Origin: Sphaerobacteraceae bacterium
GTDB taxonomy: Bacteria; Chloroflexota; Chloroflexia; Thermomicrobiales; Thermomicrobiaceae
Reading direction: 5' to 3'
Length of the DNA: 45,897 bases
Assembly (NCBI GenBank): GCA_007695115.1
Contig: REEK01000103.1
Span: forward strand, 1-45,897
The position numbers and the translations under genes are program-made. The notes under the pieces were generated by a model, which saw only the letters and a program-made list of their open reading frames with translations, made no database searches and was not told the DNA's origin. Below, in pieces: positions 26,248 to 34,502 of this stretch (its first letter is position 1; every line of letters starts with the position of its first letter).

Positions 26248-27570
26248 TTATCTCGGACTCCAGCGGAAGTCGACTGCCTGCGCTACTCGTTCGACGGCAA
26301 TAATGTACGCCGCTTCGCGCATGGTGATCTTTCGCTGCTGAGCGCTCAGGAAGACTCGGTTGAACGCATTCCGCATTGATTCATCGAGCATTTTTCGCAC
26401 GGTCTCCAGTTTCCATCGGTTGCCCTGAAGCCCCTGGAGCCACTCGAAATACGACACAACCACACCGCCCGCGTTGGCGAGGATGTCGGGCGCAATCACA
26501 ACCCCGCGCTGGCTCAGGATCTGTTCCGCCTCAGCGGTAGTCGGACCATTGGCGCCTTCAACGATGATGTGGGCCTTGATATCCGCCGCGTTTCCGGCGT
26601 GAATCTGTCCCTCGAGAGCTGCAGGGATCAGAACGTCGCAGTCAATGGTGAGAATGTCACCCGGGGGGACCATCGTCGCGTCATCGCCACGGTAGGTTTC
26701 GAGCAGGCGTGGTGGCTGGCACTGAACTGACTGGAGAATGCGGGGAATATCCAGCCCGGCGGGATTCACCAGCCCACAACTGACGTCGGAAATGGCCACG
26801 ACCTTTACGCCGTGCTCATGGAGTCTCCGGGCTGCTTCTGAACCGACTTTGCCGAAGCCCTGAATTACCGCTCGTGCCTGACTCGGAGAAATGTACTCGT
26901 TATCGAGCATCGCCCGGGCTGTCTCTGCCACCCCGCGACCGGTCGACTCACCGCGGCCTGGAATGCCGCCCAGCGCGAGCGGCTTTCCGGTCACCACTGA
27001 TGGCTCATGCCTGTCGACTCGTTTTTCGTACTCGTCCAGGAACCAGGCCATCGTGCGTTCATCGGTGTTGACGTCAGGCGCGGGGACATCGACGTGAGCC
27101 CCAATGAATGGTGTCAGGGCGTTGGCGTAGGCTCTGGTGATACGGGCGAGTTCGCCGGATGAGTGGAGTGACGGATCGCAGACCACGCCGCCTTTTGCTC
27201 CCCCATATGGCAGATCGAGCAACGAGCACTTCCAGGTCATCAATGCCGCGAGCCCGCGCACTTCGTCCAGATCTGCAGCCGGGTGAAATCGGACACCACC
27301 TTTGCCGGGGCCGAGCACGCGCGAATGCTGGACTCGATAGCCGGTGAAAGCTTCCACCCGGCCGTCATCGAGTTCCACCGGCAATGTCACGGTTATCTCT
27401 CGATCAGGCTGATTGATGAGGTTGAACACCGAGGTGCTGATACCGAGGGTGTCGGCTGCATTGCGAACATATTGCTGGCTGTCATGCAGAAGAACAGATC
27501 CATGCGTTTGCGCAGGTGTGACGCTGTGTTCAACTGCCTGGGTCCTTGTCGTTCCAACGGTGGTTGCCAT
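26248..27570 (-). CDS. Glu/Leu/Phe/Val-type dehydrogenase (glutamate dehydrogenase-like)
   Basis: A 440-residue oxidative-deaminating dehydrogenase linking an amino acid and its 2-oxoacid with NAD(P). The catalytic loop LPYGGAKGGVVCDPS contains the active lysine; GPGKGGVRFHP and GANGPTTAEAE are conserved in the family; the Rossmann motif is VIQGFGKVGSEAARRL. Length and motifs fit glutamate dehydrogenase best. ATG 27570 has AAGGA about 10 bases upstream. It heads a three-gene group with two uncharacterised proteins. Upstream lie four phased GTGAGA boxes and the OmpR-type regulator gene, so two-component control is plausible. Confidence 0.93.
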   Translation of the reverse strand: MATTVGTTRTQAVEHSVTPAQTHGSVLLHDSQQYVRNAADTLGISTSVFNLINQPDREITVTLPVELDDGRVEAFTGYRVQHSRVLGPGKGGVRFHPAADLDEVRGLAALMTWKCSLLDLPYGGAKGGVVCDPSLHSSGELARITRAYANALTPFIGAHVDVPAPDVNTDERTMAWFLDEYEKRVDRHEPSVVTGKPLALGGIPGRGESTGRGVAETARAMLDNEYISPSQARAVIQGFGKVGSEAARRLHEHGVKVVAISDVSCGLVNPAGLDIPRILQSVQCQPPRLLETYRGDDATMVPPGDILTIDCDVLIPAALEGQIHAGNAADIKAHIIVEGANGPTTAEAEQILSQRGVVIAPDILANAGGVVVSYFEWLQGLQGNRWKLETVRKMLDESMRNAFNRVFLSAQQRKITMREAAYIIAVERVAQAVDFRWSPR

Positions 27571-27605
27571 GTTACTGAGGTCCTTCCCGGATAGTCGTTC
27601 TTCGA

Positions 27606-27621
27606 GGGGGATTAATGCCCC
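27606..27621. repeat. GGGG-ATTAAT-CCCC imperfect palindrome
   Basis: GGGG, G, ATTAAT, G, CCCC form a 16-bp palindrome with one mismatched pair flanking the central ATTAAT. It lies 36-51 bases before the dehydrogenase start, between it and the GTGAGA boxes. It may be an operator; nothing more is visible. Confidence 0.3.
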
Positions 27622-27643
27622 TGACGAGTATGGGGAAAGGCTC

Positions 27644-27692
27644 GTGAGATTCTGGTGAGAACCGGTCGTGCTGGTGTGAGAATGTCGTGAGA
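27644..27692. promoter_or_regulatory. Four phased GTGAGA direct repeats (OmpR/PhoB-type site candidate)
   Basis: GTGAGA occurs at 27644-27649, 27655-27660, 27676-27681 and 27687-27692, start spacings 11, 21 and 11 bp. These are two pairs of 11-bp direct repeats on one helix face, the geometry known for OmpR/PhoB-family response regulators. They lie 74-122 bases before the dehydrogenase start, and the regulator encoded immediately upstream belongs to that family. The binding assignment is inferred. Confidence 0.5.
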
Positions 27693-27721
27693 CGCTTTTG
27701 CGGGCCGGGAAGGATCGCCGG

Positions 27722-28438
27722 TCAGTCCTGGTTGCTGGAGGACAGGTAGTAGCCGATTCCGCTTCTGGTCTTGATGAACCTGGGTTGAGTCGGGTCTGGT
27801 TCGATCTTGCTGCGGAGATACCGGATGTAGGTGCGCAAGTAGGTCAGTTCATCGCGATACTCGGCTCCCCAGACTTCGGAGAGGAGGTCTGTATGCGTGA
27901 TGACCTGATCCGGATGCCGGGCAAGGGTAAGCAACAGGCGGTATTCGGTTGGCGTGAGACTGATCTCATTTCCGGCCACCGAGACACTGTAGGTGGCCTG
28001 ATTGATGATGAGGTCTTCAATCTGGATCTGGCCTGCCGGTTCCGTTGATCCTCTGCTGCGCCGGAGCACTGCCCGGACACGCGCCAGTAATTCGCGAGCA
28101 CTGAACGGTTTGGTGATGTAGTCGTCTGCGCCGAGCGAGAACCCACGCAGTTTGTCGGGTTCCCGGGTTCGAGCGGTGAGCATGATGATTGGAGTCGATG
28201 AGAACCCACGAATTCGCTCACAGACGGCGAATCCGTCAATAGCCCCGGGTAGCAGGAGATCGAGAATTACCAGGTCAGGTGCCTCGATAGCCGCCATTTC
28301 TATCGCGGTCTGACCATCATTGGCGATCAGGACGCGATGACCAGTCGATGTCAACAGCGTTTCCACCAGCCTGACGAGTTTTGGTTCATCTTCAACCACG
28401 AGAATGGTTGCTGGTTGATCGAGAATGGAGTCATTCAT
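27722..28438 (-). CDS. OmpR-family response regulator
   Basis: A 238-residue two-domain regulator. The receiver domain has the acidic pair in VVEDEP, the phosphorylated Asp60 in LVILDLLLPG, and Lys in YITKPFSARELL. The C-terminal OmpR/PhoB winged helix ends with YLRTYIRYLRSKIEPD and KTRSGIGYYL. It is coupled to the adjacent kinase gene: the ATG at 28438 lies 5 bases before the kinase stop codon is complete, an 8-bp overlap. The resemblance of the pair to KdpDE-type systems is loose. The dehydrogenase operon is the nearest downstream target candidate. Confidence 0.92.
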   Translation of the reverse strand: MNDSILDQPATILVVEDEPKLVRLVETLLTSTGHRVLIANDGQTAIEMAAIEAPDLVILDLLLPGAIDGFAVCERIRGFSSTPIIMLTARTREPDKLRGFSLGADDYITKPFSARELLARVRAVLRRSRGSTEPAGQIQIEDLIINQATYSVSVAGNEISLTPTEYRLLLTLARHPDQVITHTDLLSEVWGAEYRDELTYLRTYIRYLRSKIEPDPTQPRFIKTRSGIGYYLSSSNQD

Positions 28439-29531
28439 CTCTGCTCGCGTCGTTCCCATCAATCTGTTCGAAGAGCGGCAATGTAAACGTCAGTGTGGTG
28501 CCCTCATCAACCTCACTTGCGGCCCAGATTCTCCCCCCGTGCGCCCGCACGATTGCTTCGACGATCGGCAGACCGAGCCCGGTTCCCCGGACACCGTTGA
28601 TCTGCCGCTGCGACGTGCGAAAGAACCGTTCGAACAGCTTGTTGAGATGCTCCGGGGCGATTCCTATGCCCTGGTCAGACACCGCTACAATGGCTTCCGC
28701 GTTCCGTTTCTCGGCCCGGACAAGGATCATCCCGCCATCGGGAGAGTACTTGATGGCATTGTCGATCAGGTTGATGAGCACCTGTTGAACACGCTGCTCG
28801 TCGGCGAAAACCGTGGTTAGGCCAGTACTGCAAGACACCACGATCTTATGACGATCAGTCCGCCGAGCCATCGTTTCCACGGTACGCCGAATCAGCGCTG
28901 GAAGAAGCACTGGCTCTGGCTGAATTTCCAGTGCACCAGCCTCGATGACGGTGGAATCGAGCAGTTGCGTGACCAGATCATTCAGTCGATCACTCTCTTC
29001 TTCGATCGCGCCAAGAAATTCGATCGTCGTTGTGCTATCCAGATCGATTTCATCGAGGAGCAAGGCAGACGCGTATCCCTTTATCGACGCGAGCGGAGTG
29101 CGCATTTCGTGCGCGAGCATCCCGACGAGATCGAATCGAACATCCGCTGCCTCGGCCCTTGCTCGCTGGCGTTCAGCATCGGTCAAGCGGCGATTAAGCA
29201 CAGCATGGACGATCAAGTCTGCGGCCTGGTTCAGTCTTTGCTCGCACTCTGCATCGATACCGACGCCGGGTTCCCAGTTCACCATAACAATGGCAATCAA
29301 CTGATCGGCATCCCGAACCGGGAGACAGAGGCGAGCATCTGGTTCTTCTGGCGAACTCGAATCGGCGACGACTTCGCACCAGGCGCGAGGTGGCAAGAGC
29401 AACTGCACTGCGTCTGGAAGGTCAGCCAGAAGCTCAGAGAGAGTCAGGGGCTGCAGTATCGCCTGCATGAATCGCTGCATCGGGTCTATCACGCCAGGGT
29501 GCTCGGCAATCATGATCATAAGCGGTCTCAC
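28431..29531 (-). CDS. Soluble sensor histidine kinase
   Basis: A 366-residue kinase without membrane helices. Residues about 30-115 form an unrecognised, probably GAF-like input domain. The HisKA domain has His141 in MLAHEMRTPLASIKGY, and the HATPase domain has N-box LINLIDNAIKYSPDGG, DQGIGI and GTGLGLPIVE. It should autophosphorylate and pass phosphate to the OmpR-type regulator encoded directly downstream. GTG 29531 is the upstream limit; ATG codons at 29519 and 29513 are alternatives and no start has a strong ribosome binding site. The gene is divergent from the PhzF gene. Confidence 0.88.
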   Translation of the reverse strand: MRPLMIMIAEHPGVIDPMQRFMQAILQPLTLSELLADLPDAVQLLLPPRAWCEVVADSSSPEEPDARLCLPVRDADQLIAIVMVNWEPGVGIDAECEQRLNQAADLIVHAVLNRRLTDAERQRARAEAADVRFDLVGMLAHEMRTPLASIKGYASALLLDEIDLDSTTTIEFLGAIEEESDRLNDLVTQLLDSTVIEAGALEIQPEPVLLPALIRRTVETMARRTDRHKIVVSCSTGLTTVFADEQRVQQVLINLIDNAIKYSPDGGMILVRAEKRNAEAIVAVSDQGIGIAPEHLNKLFERFFRTSQRQINGVRGTGLGLPIVEAIVRAHGGRIWAASEVDEGTTLTFTLPLFEQIDGNDASRDE

Positions 29532-29623
29532 GAACCTGATGATACGCTACCCACGCTACCTGAACCGACGGGCTGATAGTTGAAAACCGGGCCAGCGACC
29601 ATTGGCGACGGAAGGACAGATTC

Positions 29624-30412
29624 ATGACATACATTCGACAGATCGATGCATTCACGAAGGTGCCATTCTCGGGTAATCCGGCGGGTGTCTGTATTCTCGA
29701 TGAGCCGGCTGATGAGACATGGATGCAGGCTGTGGCAGCTGAGATGAACGTTGCCGAAACGGCATTCCTCTGGCCACTGGATTCGGGGTTCAGCCTGCGC
29801 TGGTTTACGCCGACCACCGAGGTTGATCTGTGCGGCCACGCCACGCTGGCAAGCGCGTTTGCGATCTGGGAATCTGGCCTGCTCTCAACCGCTGAATCGC
29901 CAGTGTTTTCAACCAGAAGTGGCGAGCTGCGGGCATCCTGGATCGACAACCGGATCGTGCTCGATTTCCCGATCGAGGGGCCGGAAGACTCCATTGATCC
30001 AGCGCCCATCAGCAAGGTGATCAATGTTCCGGTAGTCGAGGCCAGTCGCAACCGGTTCGATTTTCTGGCGGAGGTTGCATCGGAGACAGAGGTTCGCGGC
30101 GTTGTGCCGGATCTCCAGGCAATCGCCGGCCTCGGGTGCCGGGGGCTGATCGTAACTGCTCCGTCAGACAATCCAGAGTTCGATTTCGTGTCGCGATTTT
30201 TCGCTCCTGTGGTTGGTATCGATGAGGATCCAGTCACTGGATCAGCCCACTGTTTCCTGGGGCCATGGTGGGGACAGAAACTCGGGAAGACAGAGATGGT
30301 CGGCTATCAGGCATCTGATCGCGGAGGTATCGTCGGGGTCGAGATCCACGGCGACCGCGTGTACCTGAAGGGCAACGCAGTCACCGTGTTCTATGGACAG
30401 TTGTTCGGCTAG
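29624..30412 (+). CDS. PhzF-family epimerase/isomerase-like protein
   Basis: A 262-residue member of the PhzF/diaminopimelate epimerase-fold family. The family glutamate is at E45 in NVAETAFL, the same number as the catalytic Glu of phenazine-biosynthesis PhzF. Other family marks are AFTKVPFSGNPAGVC, FTPTTEVDLCGHATLA and IDEDPVTGSAHC. Most members outside phenazine clusters have unknown substrates; no phenazine genes are nearby. GGAAGGAC precedes the ATG by about 6 bases. Its stop overlaps that of the convergent pyruvate kinase gene. Confidence 0.93.
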   Translation: MTYIRQIDAFTKVPFSGNPAGVCILDEPADETWMQAVAAEMNVAETAFLWPLDSGFSLRWFTPTTEVDLCGHATLASAFAIWESGLLSTAESPVFSTRSGELRASWIDNRIVLDFPIEGPEDSIDPAPISKVINVPVVEASRNRFDFLAEVASETEVRGVVPDLQAIAGLGCRGLIVTAPSDNPEFDFVSRFFAPVVGIDEDPVTGSAHCFLGPWWGQKLGKTEMVGYQASDRGGIVGVEIHGDRVYLKGNAVTVFYGQLFG

Positions 30413-31845
30413 TCGGAAATCCGGCGCAGGTGCAGCGCGTCGGTATGGCCTGGCTCATTGTGGTAGACAAGGCTGCCCACGATCAGGGCATGGTCTCCTG
30501 GCCTGGCCTCGCCGGCGCGTATGAGCTCGGAAGACATCTGAGCCATCAGCTCTTCGGTGCCGGAGGCATAGTCGACGACGATCGTCTTGACGCCCCAGAC
30601 CAGTGCCAGTTGGTTGGCGATGAAGTCATCGTTGGTCATGGCGATGATCGGCACCTCTGGACGCTCCCGGGCGACTTCCCGGGCCGAGAATCCACTCCGT
30701 GTCAGCACACCGATAACGTTGACCAGCGACGAGCGCTGGGTGATGTCGAATGCTGCCCGGGCGATCGTCGAAGCAATGGTGGTTGGCTCCTCGGTGTCTG
30801 GCTCGCGATGTGGTGGAAGGCTGCGCTCGATTGCCGATACGATCCGGTCCATCATCGCGACGGCTTCCAGTGGATAGTCGCCGGTTGCGGTCTCGGCACT
30901 AAGCATGACCGCATCGGTACCGTCGAGCACGGCGTTGGCGACATCGCTGGTTTCTGCACGGGTTGGCACCGGCTGGTAAATCATTGATTCCAGCATCTGG
31001 GTAGCCGTGATCACCGGGCGTCCAAACTTGTGGCCGACCTGGATAATGCGCTTCTGAGCCAGTGGCACGTCTTCCGGCGGAAGCTGAACGCCGAGATCGC
31101 CACGGGCGACCATCAACGCGTCAGCAGCCTGCGCCACTGCGTCGATGCTCTCCAGCGCTTCGGCTCGCTCGATCTTCGCGATGATCTTGCATCGCCCGCC
31201 GTACCGCTGAAGTTCCGAACGAACCATATCGACATCAGCGGCTTTGGTCACGAAACTCATGCCGAGATACTCGATATCGGCTTCGGCGGCGAAGCGGATG
31301 TCGCGACACTCATCCTCGGAGAGGACTCGCTGGTCAACAGGCGCTCCGGGAACGGTCACACCCTGGCGGCCACGAAGGTAGCCTCCGCGGACGACATGGC
31401 ATTTGGCGCTGGTGCCATCGGCTTCCTGAACGACGAGTTCTAGCAGTCCGTCGGCCATCAGGACACGCTGGCCCGGTCGGAGCCGGTGAACCACTTCTTC
31501 TTCGTCGATGGTGATGACTTCCGGAGTAAGCTGATCACTACCGGCGATCAGTGTTACGCTGGCATCGCGCCTTAGACGAATTGAGTCGCCATCCGGAAGC
31601 GGCCCGGTGCGAGGCTTGACGCCGGCAAGGTCCTGAAGGATGCCGACGTGGTGTCCGGTTGCGGCGATCGCTTCACGAATCGATTCAACGATGCGCCAGC
31701 GCGCCTCGATACTGTTGTGGGCGGCATTGACCCGGAACACGTCAACGCCGGAGAGAATGAGCTGCTTGAGAATGGTGACATCCCATGATGCCGGACCAAC
31801 TGTGGCGACGATCTTCGTCTTGCGTCCGCTACTTTCCCCTGTCAA
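30409..31845 (-). CDS. pyk: Pyruvate kinase (probably potassium-independent type)
   Basis: Catalyses phosphoenolpyruvate + ADP to pyruvate + ATP. The 478-residue protein has TKIVATVGPAS at the start, active-site IAKIERAEALESID, MVARGDLGVQLP and ATQMLESM. I start it at TTG 31845 because GAGGAGG (complement of 31854-31860) stands 8 bases upstream; the frame reaches a GTG at 31899 with no such signal. Potassium-site residues differ: N40 is kept, but the usual Ser is Ala42 and the loop is QDLAGVKPRTG, with Lys77 where potassium-dependent enzymes have Glu117. This Leu/Lys pattern is associated with potassium independence. It lies divergent from the pyruvate dehydrogenase operon. Confidence 0.96.
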   Translation of the reverse strand: MTGESSGRKTKIVATVGPASWDVTILKQLILSGVDVFRVNAAHNSIEARWRIVESIREAIAATGHHVGILQDLAGVKPRTGPLPDGDSIRLRRDASVTLIAGSDQLTPEVITIDEEEVVHRLRPGQRVLMADGLLELVVQEADGTSAKCHVVRGGYLRGRQGVTVPGAPVDQRVLSEDECRDIRFAAEADIEYLGMSFVTKAADVDMVRSELQRYGGRCKIIAKIERAEALESIDAVAQAADALMVARGDLGVQLPPEDVPLAQKRIIQVGHKFGRPVITATQMLESMIYQPVPTRAETSDVANAVLDGTDAVMLSAETATGDYPLEAVAMMDRIVSAIERSLPPHREPDTEEPTTIASTIARAAFDITQRSSLVNVIGVLTRSGFSAREVARERPEVPIIAMTNDDFIANQLALVWGVKTIVVDYASGTEELMAQMSSELIRAGEARPGDHALIVGSLVYHNEPGHTDALHLRRISD

Positions 31846-32033
31846 CTGGGAAACCTCCTCGGACGACCGAATGACAACAATGGCATTCGATCTCATCACA
31901 ATTTCACACTTACGGTGCCCACCTTAGCATGTCCGCGCCACCACGGGTAGTCATACCGACGGTTGGCAGGGTCTTCACCTGTTAAATTTGTGCGGTCTGG
32001 ACTGCCGCGTCGTTTTCGAATAGTGAACATCGT

Positions 32034-32062
32034 GAGACAGATTGTTGACGATGCGGTATAAA
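32034..32062 (+). promoter_or_regulatory. Upstream promoter candidate of the dehydrogenase operon
   Basis: GAGACA (32034-32039), 17 bases, then TATAAA (32057-32062). Four of six and five of six bases match consensus. It would give a leader of about 290 bases. Confidence 0.4.
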
Positions 32063-32164
32063 CTGATGCGAGGTACCAGTGGCTGGCTGATTTCAGCGAG
32101 ACCACCGGGCACGAACCGGGGTATCCCACCCGCAGGGGTTGCGAGTTTCGTAACCGCCGGTGGA

Positions 32165-32192
32165 TTGACATGGGTTGTTCCGGTAGTATTAG
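32165..32192 (+). promoter_or_regulatory. Proximal promoter candidate of the dehydrogenase operon
   Basis: A perfect TTGACA (32165-32170), 16 bases, then TATTAG (32187-32192), four of six for a -10 box. Leader length would be about 155 bases before the E1alpha start. Confidence 0.42.
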
Positions 32193-32355
32193 CAGCCAGG
32201 TAGAAGGGCGCCGCGTGCGCCTCAACTGCAGCCTGCCACGGAAACGCTTCGACCGGGTTTCTGCCCGGCGTTTGAACGAGTTTCGAGCTCGCTTCGCTTG
32301 ATGAAGCTCCGCCGTGCCTGGCTCAACGTAGATGATGAAACTGGAGGCGTGGTCA

Positions 32356-33366
32356 ATGGCGAGCACGAAGAAGAGCCGCACCAAGGGGTTCCCGCTCGAA
32401 AAAGACGATCTGTTGGATATGTACCGGCAGATGTGTCTGATCCGAGAGTTCGAGGAAGCCTGTGCGCAGCAATACTCAATGGGCAAGATCGCCGGATTCC
32501 TCCACCTCTATATCGGTGAGGAAGCGATCGCTGTTGGTTCGATCAAGGCGATGGAAGAGCGCGATCATGTGCTGACCCACTATCGGGATCACGGATACGC
32601 GCTTGCGCTCGGACTTGATACTGGCGAAGTGATGGCAGAACTCTTCGGTAAAGAGACCGGAGTAACCGGCGGCCGTGGTGGCTCGATGCATCTTGCTGAC
32701 GCCAGCAAGAATTTCTGGGGTGGCTATGCAATCGTTTCCGGGCATCTGCTGCTCACGGTTGGTCTCGCCTATGCCAGCAAGTATCTGGACGAAGATCGCG
32801 TGGCGGTCTGTTACTTCGGTGACGGCGCCACCAACGCTGGTGCATTCCACGAAGCTATGAACATGGCTGCCGTCTGGAACCTGCCGGTGATCTTCATGTG
32901 CGAGAACAACCTGTACGGTATGGGTACTGCTGTCGAGCATGTATCAGCCGTTCAGGAAATGGCCAAGAAGGCGCTCGCCTATGACATGCCCGCCATGCAG
33001 GTCGATGGCCAGAACGTCACTGAAATGTATGAAAAGACGAAGGAAGCGCTGGACCACTGCCGCTCGGGCAAGGGTCCGTACTTCATCGAGGCGCTCACCT
33101 ACCGCTTCCGTGGTCACTCGATGGCTGACCCGGAACAGTACCGGGAGCGTGAAGAGATCGACCAGTATCGTGCGTATGACCCGATCCCGCTCTTCCGCGA
33201 TCGACTGATCGAAGAGAAGGTTGCCAAGGAAGACGAGCTCGAGAAGATTCAGAAGGCGGCCAGAGAAGAAGTCGAGGCGGCTGTGAAGTTTGCTGATGAG
33301 AGCAAAGATCCAGACTTGGATACGCTTGGTGACTTTGTCTACGCCGATCCGATCACGATCAAGTAA
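32356..33366 (+). CDS. pdhA: 2-oxoacid (pyruvate) dehydrogenase E1 component alpha subunit
   Basis: The alpha half of heterotetrameric E1, which decarboxylates pyruvate or a related 2-oxoacid with thiamine diphosphate. The 336-residue protein contains GRGGSMHLAD, the thiamine-diphosphate motif GDGATNAGAFHEAMN (GDG at 165-167) ending in NN at 184-185, and the loop YRFRGHSMADPEQYR. ATG 32356 follows GGAGG by 8 bases; the upstream in-frame ATGs are unsupported. It starts E1alpha-E1beta-E2. No E3 gene is in the window. Acetoin- or branched-chain-specific complexes have the same layout, so pyruvate is the most likely but not certain substrate. Confidence 0.93.
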   Translation: MASTKKSRTKGFPLEKDDLLDMYRQMCLIREFEEACAQQYSMGKIAGFLHLYIGEEAIAVGSIKAMEERDHVLTHYRDHGYALALGLDTGEVMAELFGKETGVTGGRGGSMHLADASKNFWGGYAIVSGHLLLTVGLAYASKYLDEDRVAVCYFGDGATNAGAFHEAMNMAAVWNLPVIFMCENNLYGMGTAVEHVSAVQEMAKKALAYDMPAMQVDGQNVTEMYEKTKEALDHCRSGKGPYFIEALTYRFRGHSMADPEQYREREEIDQYRAYDPIPLFRDRLIEEKVAKEDELEKIQKAAREEVEAAVKFADESKDPDLDTLGDFVYADPITIK

Positions 33367-33404
33367 GTCATTCACGGACTGCAGGAAGGGAACGAGGCTC
33401 ATAC

Positions 33405-34406
33405 ATGGCACGTGAGATTACGGTACGTGATGCGCTACGTGAGGCGCTTCGCGAGGAAATGGATAGCAACGAAGCTGTCGTCCTCATGGGCGAGGACATC
33501 GGTGCCTACGGTGGTTCGTTTGTCGTCACGGCCGGCTTTCTCGATGAGTATGGCCGCAAGCGCGTGATCGATACGCCGATCGCCGAGCTGGGAATCGTTG
33601 GCAGTGCCGTTGGTATGGCAATGGGTGGTATGCGCCCGGTTGCCGAGCTGATGACGATCAATTTCAGCCTTCTGGCGATGGATCAGATCGTCAACCACGC
33701 CGCCAAGATGTACGCCATGTTCAATGGTCAGTTCACGGCACCAGTGGTGATCCGGACTGCATCTGGCTGGGGACAACTGGCGGCAACGCACTCGCAGACA
33801 TTCGAAGGCTGGTACGCACACGTTCCGGGACTCCGGGTCGTCATGCCGGCCACTCCGGCCGATCACAAAGGCTTCATGAAGTCGGCCCTGCGGGGTAACG
33901 ATCCGGTCATGTTCATCGAACATTCACTGATCTACCGGAACCGAGGCGAAGTACCGGACGATGATGATTTCACGTTGCCAATGGAGGGCGCTGAGGTTCG
34001 TCGCGAGGGTGAGCACGTCACAATTGCTTCGTGGTCTCGCGGATATTACCTGGCAATGGCCGCTGCCGAAGAGCTGGCCAGCGAGGGCATCGAGTGTGAA
34101 GTCATCGATATGCGTGTTCTGCGGCCGATGGACACGGCGACCGTCGCCGAGTCAGTCCGCAAGACCAACCGGCTTGTTGTTGTTGAAGAGGGCTGGAAGA
34201 CGCTCGGTGTAGGTTCCGAGATTTCCGCCGCTGTTCAGGAGCAGGCATTCGATTATCTGGACGCACCGATCGAGCGTGTCGGCAGTCTCGAAGTTCCAGT
34301 GCCGTACAACCGGCAGATGGAGCGCGCGGTCTTCCCGGATAAAGACACCGTGATCGAGGCCGTCCGGACCGTGCTGGCCAAGGACATCAACACGGCAAAC
34401 GTCTAG
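33405..34406 (+). CDS. pdhB: 2-oxoacid (pyruvate) dehydrogenase E1 component beta subunit
   Basis: A 333-residue transketolase-type subunit that completes the E1 active site and binds E2. It begins with REITVRDALREALREEMDS and LMGEDIGAYGG. Family phrases include RVIDTPIAELGIVGSAVGMA and VVIRTASGWGQLAATHSQ. GAGG lies about 7 bases before the ATG. It is 38 bases after E1alpha and 96 before E2, consistent with one operon. Confidence 0.95.
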   Translation: MAREITVRDALREALREEMDSNEAVVLMGEDIGAYGGSFVVTAGFLDEYGRKRVIDTPIAELGIVGSAVGMAMGGMRPVAELMTINFSLLAMDQIVNHAAKMYAMFNGQFTAPVVIRTASGWGQLAATHSQTFEGWYAHVPGLRVVMPATPADHKGFMKSALRGNDPVMFIEHSLIYRNRGEVPDDDDFTLPMEGAEVRREGEHVTIASWSRGYYLAMAAAEELASEGIECEVIDMRVLRPMDTATVAESVRKTNRLVVVEEGWKTLGVGSEISAAVQEQAFDYLDAPIERVGSLEVPVPYNRQMERAVFPDKDTVIEAVRTVLAKDINTANV

Positions 34407-34502
34407 CCGGTTGGCCTCAGCCAGTCAGAGTGACGCCGTGGCTGCGCAACGACGTGCAACTGCGGCCCTGCGATTTGATGAGATGACTCAGAGGAGCGCG
34501 AG

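Larger units (their letters stand above)
31846..32355. other. Divergent control region between pyruvate kinase and the dehydrogenase operon
   Basis: This 510-bp stretch contains no recognisable gene. It holds two rightward promoter-like pairs and a short CCGGG/CCCGG hairpin near 32253-32268. I looked for tRNA and thiamine-riboswitch signatures and did not find them. Confidence 0.6.

Noticed and set aside
29624-30412. Phenazine biosynthesis
   Set aside because: Only a PhzF-family protein is present; no other phenazine genes are in the window, and most PhzF-like proteins have other roles.
32085-32160. Possible tRNA-like arm (CCGG TTCGTGC CCGG) on the minus strand
   Set aside because: The loop is not TTCRANY and no acceptor stem or other arms can be paired.
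31846-32355. Thiamine-diphosphate riboswitch before the dehydrogenase operon
   Set aside because: I could not find the conserved CTGAGA and related core segments in the leader.
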